From the NCBI GenBank assembly GCA_040752115.1, contig JBFMFB010000005.1, positions 29,766 to 93,765 of the forward strand: a stretch of 64,000 nt of DNA. Reading direction: 5' to 3'. This document shows positions 59,554 through 64,000 of the stretch, piece by piece. The notes beneath the pieces are model-generated. The model was not told the origin of the DNA. It worked only from the letters and a program-made list of their open reading frames with translations, and searched no databases. Positions within the stretch are counted from its first letter, which is position 1, and every line of letters starts with the position of its first letter. Source of the stretch: JBFMFB01 sp040752115 (GTDB lineage: Bacteria > Pseudomonadota > Gammaproteobacteria > Burkholderiales > Sulfuricellaceae). The position numbers were made by a program, and so were the translations under genes.

Positions 59554-62226
59554 ATGACAAAACCGCAGATTCGTATCCTCGTCATCGATGACGATATCGT
59601 CGACCGCAAGGCTTGCCAGCGGGTTTTGGCGCAGAATCCAGACTACGAGTTCGTGCTGTCCGAGGCCGAAACCGGACAGGAAGGGCTGCAGCTCGCCCAT
59701 TCGGAAAAGCCGGACTGCATCCTGCTCGATTACCGGCTGCCGGATCTGGACGGGCTGGAGTTCCTGGCGGAGCTGCGCGATGAAGGGGGCGAAATCCCGA
59801 TCCCGGTCATGATGCTGACCGGCGCGGACAACGCCCTGGTCGCCGTGGAGGCGATGAAGCGCGGCGCCCGGGATTATCTGGTCAAGGACGTGGAGCGGCA
59901 ATACCTCGAGCTGCTGCCGACCATGATCGAGCGTCTGTTGCGGGAGCGGCAGCTGCAGGGGGAAAAGAAGGCGGCGGAAGCCAAATACCGCACGCTGGTG
60001 GAGCAGGTCCCGGCGATCACCTATGTATCCGCCCTGGACGGCAAGGACAGCGCGCTCTACATCAGCCCCCAGATCAAGGCGCTGGGCTTTTCCCCGGAAG
60101 AATGGCTGGCCGACCCCGGAATCCACCTCAGGCAGATTTATCCCGATGACCGCCAGCGTGTGGAAGAGCAGCTTGCTCAAAGCCGCGTTTCCGGCAAGCC
60201 CTTCAGCTGCGAATACCGGCTGCGCGCCCGCAGCGGAGCCATTCTCTGGTTCCGCGACCAGGCCATTGCGGTGCGGGACGAGTCGGGGCAGCCGCTGGTG
60301 CTGCAGGGCATCCTGGTGGACATCACCCAAAGCAAGCAGATGGAGGAGGAGCTCAGGGCGCACCGTCATCGCCTCGAGGAGCTGGTGGCGAAGCGCACCC
60401 AGATGCTGACCAGGGCCAACGAGCAGTTGCGGCAGGACATCGTCGAGCGCAGGCGGGTGGAGGAAGCCCTGTTCGAGGAAAAAGAGCGCGCCCAGGTGAC
60501 TCTGGCCTCCATTGGCGATGCCGTGATCACCACCGACGCCGCGGGCCGCATCGAGTACATGAACCCGGTGGCGGAGCAGATCACCGGATGGAGCGGGGCG
60601 GACGCGCAAAATCAGCCGCTGGAACAGGTCTTCCGCATCGTCGATGAAGTCACGCGGGAGCCGGTGGCAAGCCCGGCAGCCCGTTGCATGGCCGAAGACC
60701 GCCGCATCGGCTTGACCAACCACAACGTCCTGATCCGCCGCGACGGCGGCGAACTCGCCGTTGCCGAATCTTCGGCGCCGATTCACGACCGGAAAGGGAA
60801 GGCAGTGGGCGCGGTCATCGTGTTTCACGATGTCAGCCAGCAGCGCAAGCTGGCGCAGCAGTTGTCCTATCAGGCTGCCCACGACGCGCTCACCGGCCTG
60901 GTCAATCGGCGCGAATTCGAGCGGCGCCTGGCGCGGGTGCTGGCAAGCGTCAATGAAGACCATTCCGAGCACGCGGTGTGCTACCTCGACCTGGACCGGT
61001 TCAAGGCGATCAACGACAGTTGCGGCCATGCCGCCGGCGACCGGATGCTGCGGCAGATCAGCGCCCTGCTGCTGGAAAAGATGCGCCAGCGGGATACCTT
61101 GGCCCGCCTGGGAGGCGACGAATTCGGCCTGCTGCTGGAACATTGTCCGCTGGATCAGGCGCGGGGCATTGCCGGCGAACTGCTGCAGGCCGTCCAGAAT
61201 TTCCGCTTCCAGTGGGAGGGGCGCAGCTACAGCGTCGGTGCCAGCATCGGCGTAGCAGCCATCAGCGCGGATGGCGAAAACCTGGCGGCGGTGCTGAGCG
61301 CTGCCGACGCGGCCTGCTATGCGGCCAAGCAGTCCGGCCGCAACCGCATCTCGGTTTATCAGCCGGGCGACGCCGAACTCCTGGAGCGACACAGCGAAAC
61401 GCAATGGGCGGCGCGCATTACCCAGGCGCTCGAGAAAAACGGCTTCCAGCTTTTCTATCAGCCCATCACCATGCTCGCCTCCGACGGCAAGGAACGCGCC
61501 CATTACGAGATTCTGGTGAGGATGCTGGACCAGGACGGCAAGCTGATTCCGCCGGGCGCGTTCATGCCCGCTGCCGAACGCCACAACCTCATGCCCGCCA
61601 TCGACCGCTGGGTGGCGGGCCAGGTCATTTCCCGGCTGGCGGCTGGGCGCCTTGACCGCCAGGAAGCGGAGATGCCCCTTTACGCCATCAACCTTTCGGC
61701 CGCCAGCTTGGCAGACAATACCATCGTGGATTTTATCCGTGAGCAGTTGCAGGCGCATCAGGCACCGGCGCATGCGCTTTGTTTCGAAATCAGCGAGACT
61801 GCGGCGGCCGCCAATCTTGCCCAGGCCGCTCGCGTTCTCCGCGAACTCAAGCAACTGGGCTGCTATATCACTCTGGACAATTTTGGCGGCGCCCTCTCCT
61901 TTGTCGCCTGCCTGAAGAATCTGCCGGTGGATTTCCTCAAGCTCGGCAGCGCGTTCGTGAAGGACATCGCCAAGGACCAAGTCGCCCAAACGCTGGTGGA
62001 GGCCGTCAACCAACTGGCTCACGTCATGGTCATCCAGACCATTGCAGAACGCGCAGAAAGCGACGTGGTGCTGGAGAAACTCCGGCAACTGGGAGTGGAT
62101 CATGCCCAGGGATTCGCCATTTCCAGCCCTCGGCCGCTGGAAGAGCTGGCGCCCTATGGTGCGGGAGCGGAGGGGGCGCCGCGCAACGCAGCGGACGGCC
62201 GGAGCGAGTTCTCCACATCCACCTAA
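59554..62226 (+). CDS. REC-PAS-PAS-GGDEF-EAL protein
   Basis: This 890-residue protein controls cyclic di-GMP. Domains: receiver (about 5-125; CILLDYRLPDLDG), PAS (about 150-265), coiled segment, PAS (about 300-425), GGDEF (about 445-600) with intact G520-G-D-E-F524, and EAL (about 625-865). The EAL part keeps E652-I-L and NLSAASL, but D775 is followed by Asn776 where catalytic enzymes have a second Asp, and LKLGS (K796, G798) replaces LKIDG. It is therefore probably a diguanylate cyclase whose EAL domain binds rather than degrades c-di-GMP. Its stop overlaps the convergent MFS gene by 4 bp. Confidence 0.93.
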   Translation: MTKPQIRILVIDDDIVDRKACQRVLAQNPDYEFVLSEAETGQEGLQLAHSEKPDCILLDYRLPDLDGLEFLAELRDEGGEIPIPVMMLTGADNALVAVEAMKRGARDYLVKDVERQYLELLPTMIERLLRERQLQGEKKAAEAKYRTLVEQVPAITYVSALDGKDSALYISPQIKALGFSPEEWLADPGIHLRQIYPDDRQRVEEQLAQSRVSGKPFSCEYRLRARSGAILWFRDQAIAVRDESGQPLVLQGILVDITQSKQMEEELRAHRHRLEELVAKRTQMLTRANEQLRQDIVERRRVEEALFEEKERAQVTLASIGDAVITTDAAGRIEYMNPVAEQITGWSGADAQNQPLEQVFRIVDEVTREPVASPAARCMAEDRRIGLTNHNVLIRRDGGELAVAESSAPIHDRKGKAVGAVIVFHDVSQQRKLAQQLSYQAAHDALTGLVNRREFERRLARVLASVNEDHSEHAVCYLDLDRFKAINDSCGHAAGDRMLRQISALLLEKMRQRDTLARLGGDEFGLLLEHCPLDQARGIAGELLQAVQNFRFQWEGRSYSVGASIGVAAISADGENLAAVLSAADAACYAAKQSGRNRISVYQPGDAELLERHSETQWAARITQALEKNGFQLFYQPITMLASDGKERAHYEILVRMLDQDGKLIPPGAFMPAAERHNLMPAIDRWVAGQVISRLAAGRLDRQEAEMPLYAINLSAASLADNTIVDFIREQLQAHQAPAHALCFEISETAAAANLAQAARVLRELKQLGCYITLDNFGGALSFVACLKNLPVDFLKLGSAFVKDIAKDQVAQTLVEAVNQLAHVMVIQTIAERAESDVVLEKLRQLGVDHAQGFAISSPRPLEELAPYGAGAEGAPRNAADGRSEFSTST

Positions 62227-63371
62227 TCGGTGTCTTTCAGATTCAGCCTCCAGTACACCAGCACGAACGCAACCAAGGCGCTGGCCGAGGCGAGGGTGAA
62301 GGTGATCTGCGGCCCAAGGGATTCCCAGGTGTAGCCGCTGTAGAGTCCGCCCAGGGTTCCGCCCGCGCCGAACGACAGGCTGTTGTAAAGGCCCTGGCCT
62401 TTCGCCTGGTGCTTGCCGCGGAAGAAGTGGTGCACCACCGCCACCGCCGCCGCATGGTAGGCGCCGAAGGTGGCGGCGTGGAGCGCCTGGGCGAGGATGA
62501 TCGCGGCAGCCCACTGCACCCCCCAGCCGATCATCAGAAAGCGCAGCACCGTCAAGGCGAAGCTTGCCAGCAGGATCTGCCGCAGCGTGAAGCGCCGCAG
62601 CAGTCGCGGCATCCACAGGAACACGGCAATCTCGCACACTACCCCGAGCGACCACAGCAGGCCGACGCTGCCCTTGCTGTAGCCGTGATCCACCAGGTAG
62701 ATCGAGTAGAAGGTGTAGTACGGGCCGTGCGCCGCCGCCATGAGGAAGCTCGCGCCGAAAAACGCCAGCACCTCCGGCCTGCGCATGACATGCCACACCG
62801 GCAGATGGTCGGTATCGTGGGGCATTGCCTGCGCTTCCGGAATGTGGCGCGAAAAGAGCGCCAGGCCGGCCATCAGGCCCAGCACCGCCCACAGCAGGAA
62901 GCGGATGGCGACGAAATCCAGGATGTAACCCAGTCCCACCACGGAAACGATGAAGCCCACCGAGCCCCACAGCCGGATGCGCCCGTATCCGGAAGTGCGT
63001 GTTCCCAGATGGCTCAGGGTAGTGGCCTCCACTAGCGGCAACGAGGCGCTCCAGAAGAAGCTCATCAGCGACATCACCGCAAACAGCCAAAAGAAGCTGG
63101 TGCCGAAAAACACCCCGAGGTAGCTCGCCAGGGCAAGGGCGACCGCGATCTGCACGATCGTCACGCGCCTGCCGAGATGGTCGGCGAGCCAGCCCCAGGC
63201 GTTGGGCGCGAAGATGCGCATCACTTGCAGCAGCGACATCAGCACGCCGATCTGGAAGGCGGTGAAATCGAGCGATTTGAGATACAGCCCCCAGTAAGGA
63301 GCCATGGCGCCGACGAAGGCGAAATAGAAGAAATAGAAGCCGGAAAGGCGCCAGTAGGGGAGTGCGTGCAT
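62223..63371 (-). CDS. MFS transporter of the HcaT/phenylpropionate permease-like type
   Basis: The 382-residue protein has about 12 membrane helices. It starts YWRLSGFYFFYFAFVGAMAPYWGLYL with MRIFAPNAWGWLADHLGRR, the loop 2-3 motif seen in the PPP/HcaT and LacY-like MFS_1 branch. YGRIRLWGSVGFI marks helix 5. The substrate is unknown. It is convergent with the GGDEF-EAL gene and is followed upstream by REP palindromes. Confidence 0.85.
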   Translation of the reverse strand: MHALPYWRLSGFYFFYFAFVGAMAPYWGLYLKSLDFTAFQIGVLMSLLQVMRIFAPNAWGWLADHLGRRVTIVQIAVALALASYLGVFFGTSFFWLFAVMSLMSFFWSASLPLVEATTLSHLGTRTSGYGRIRLWGSVGFIVSVVGLGYILDFVAIRFLLWAVLGLMAGLALFSRHIPEAQAMPHDTDHLPVWHVMRRPEVLAFFGASFLMAAAHGPYYTFYSIYLVDHGYSKGSVGLLWSLGVVCEIAVFLWMPRLLRRFTLRQILLASFALTVLRFLMIGWGVQWAAAIILAQALHAATFGAYHAAAVAVVHHFFRGKHQAKGQGLYNSLSFGAGGTLGGLYSGYTWESLGPQITFTLASASALVAFVLVYWRLNLKDTD

Positions 63372-63409
63372 CGGCGAAATTTTAACACGCCGCGCGGTGT
63401 GAACCTCAG

Positions 63410-63462
63410 ATGTAGGTCGGCAGATGTAGGTCGGCTCCGCTGCGCTTGAGTCGACCTACAAT
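63410..63462. repeat. REP palindromes at the RAYT gene 3' end
   Basis: GATGTAGGTCGG occurs twice in tandem (63410 and 63424), and GTAGGTCGGCTCCGCTGCGC pairs with GAGTCGACCTAC to form a hairpin. It matches the palindrome started at 63975 on the other side of the transposase gene. Confidence 0.75.
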
Positions 63463-63957
63463 TTATTCCCCGAAATCCCCATCGAAATCCGGCAACGCCA
63501 CACCCCAACCCGGCTCGTACCATCCCTTGCCGAGATAATGCCTGAACGAGGAATGCGGCCAGTCTCCCGGGCGCTCCGTCAATCCGTGCCTGACCGGGTT
63601 GATGTGGATGTAATCCAGATGCCGGCGATAATCCTCCTCGTCGCGCACCAGATGTTCCCAAAAGCGGCTTTGCCAGATTTTTCCCTGCTCCGGCACATGC
63701 CGTGTGACGAAATGCTTGATTAGCCGCCAGCGCGTCGAAAAATCGTGGTCATGTTCCGGTAGTCGCCAAAGAACGTGCAGGTGATCCGGCAAGATCACAT
63801 AGGCCGGCATGACGAAAGGATGGTTGGACTTGACATGCGCCATGGCCAGGGATAGCGCTTCGAGGATGCGCGGCTGCGTCAGCAGCGGCCGCCGTGCGTG
63901 AGTCGCCACGGTGAAGAAGTAAACGCCCCCCGCTTGCCTCGCCCGGCGGTAATGCAT
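63463..63957 (-). CDS. REP-associated tyrosine transposase (RAYT)
   Basis: The 164-residue Y1 (HUH-type) transposase has the metal-binding HxH in ILPDHLHVLWRLP, a lysine-rich helix (STRWRLIKHFVTRH), FWEHLVRDEEDYRRHLDYIH and the end INPVRHGLTERPGDWPHSSF, all RAYT marks. The catalytic Tyr is probably the one in LDYIHINP. RAYTs are domesticated single-copy enzymes that move or maintain REP sequences. It is flanked on both sides by GTAGGTCGG palindromes. Confidence 0.93.
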   Translation of the reverse strand: MHYRRARQAGGVYFFTVATHARRPLLTQPRILEALSLAMAHVKSNHPFVMPAYVILPDHLHVLWRLPEHDHDFSTRWRLIKHFVTRHVPEQGKIWQSRFWEHLVRDEEDYRRHLDYIHINPVRHGLTERPGDWPHSSFRHYLGKGWYEPGWGVALPDFDGDFGE

Positions 63958-63974
63958 GGGATGCCTCCAAGCTG

Positions 63975-64000
63975 TGTAGGTCGGCTCAAGCGCAGCGGAG
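63975..64000. repeat. REP palindrome upstream of the RAYT gene (cut by window end)
   Basis: GTAGGTCGGCTCAAGCGCAGC runs to the window edge and would complete the same hairpin as at 63424-63462, which reads GCTGCGCTTGAGTCGACCTAC. The transposase gene is thus bracketed by inverted REP units. Confidence 0.65.

Noticed and set aside
59101..63090. 1329-codon minus-strand ORF opposite the GGDEF-EAL gene
   Set aside because: Long antisense frame caused by high GC content; the plus strand carries clear REC, PAS, GGDEF and EAL domains, and its first part is antisense-frame reading of the MFS gene.

Overview
The window looks like about 64 kb of a GC-rich betaproteobacterial chromosome. I think it comes from the Nitrosomonadales or sulfur-oxidiser side (Sulfuricella-, Thiobacillus- or Gallionella-like). 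This rests on the conserved block leuC-leuD-leuB-asd-usg-fimV-truA-trpF-trpB-trpA-accD-folC-SPOR-cvpA-purF-metZ, on a flavocytochrome c sulfide dehydrogenase pair (fccA-fccB), on an arsenosugar-type cluster and on many intergenic repeat families. The assignment is inference; no rRNA gene or other marker is present and I found no tRNA gene.

Layout. (1) 1-6371 is an accessory/defence island. It holds a partial MNT-type nucleotidyltransferase with a truncated HEPN-like partner, an HTH + nucleotidyltransferase pair behind strong palindromes, a broken hsdM copy, an AbiEi/AbiEii toxin-antitoxin pair flanked by a 21-bp inverted repeat, and a full-length hsdM carrying an in-frame block of hairpin repeats. 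No hsdS or hsdR is present. (2) 6451-7542 is an Old Yellow Enzyme, followed by a MITE-like element. (3) 15069-7774 (minus) is a tight eight-gene run: DUF1499 protein, FAD/disulfide oxidoreductase, TVP38 membrane protein, ArsS radical SAM enzyme (interrupted by an in-frame TAA), two arsenosugar-type glycosyltransferases, a sterol-desaturase-family enzyme and a Tat-exported molybdopterin oxidoreductase. (4) 16327-15115 (minus) is a GerW-DUF2953-small protein module resembling ytfJ-ytfI of spore formers. (5) 16698-24000 holds wrbA, glgP, an Mla-like ATPase, a cysS/glnS relic, a metallopeptidase, a DUF433/DUF5615 toxin-antitoxin pair and glnS.

(6) 24005-29632 (plus) carries a TPR protein and an L,D-transpeptidase that share a C-terminal domain, two cyclophilins, lpxH and a DAHP synthase. 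(7) 31610-29741 is fccA-fccB (periplasmic sulfide oxidation). (8) 35828-32022 is an Mla/Pqi-type lipid transport operon. (9) 36580-35937 is a TumE/TumA-like toxin-antitoxin pair. (10) 57069-36964 (minus) is the long housekeeping block for leucine, aspartate-family, tryptophan, fatty acid, folate and purine synthesis, plus the polar hub protein FimV. (11) 57334-62226 (plus) is a three-gene signalling set: CHASE3-PAS histidine kinase, single-domain receiver, and REC-PAS-PAS-GGDEF-EAL protein. (12) 63371-62223 is an MFS transporter, and 63957-63463 a REP-associated (RAYT) transposase bracketed by its own palindromes.

Intergenic DNA is unusually rich in structured repeats. There are REP-like palindromes of several types, four copies of an element built from tandem CACGAAT units in inverted arms, AGGATT-type repeats with a tandem duplication at the accD 3' end, TGAGGCG heptamers on both sides of leuB, and a MITE with perfect 18-bp terminal inverted repeats. 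All protein calls come from reading the sequence and recalling families; no database search was run.
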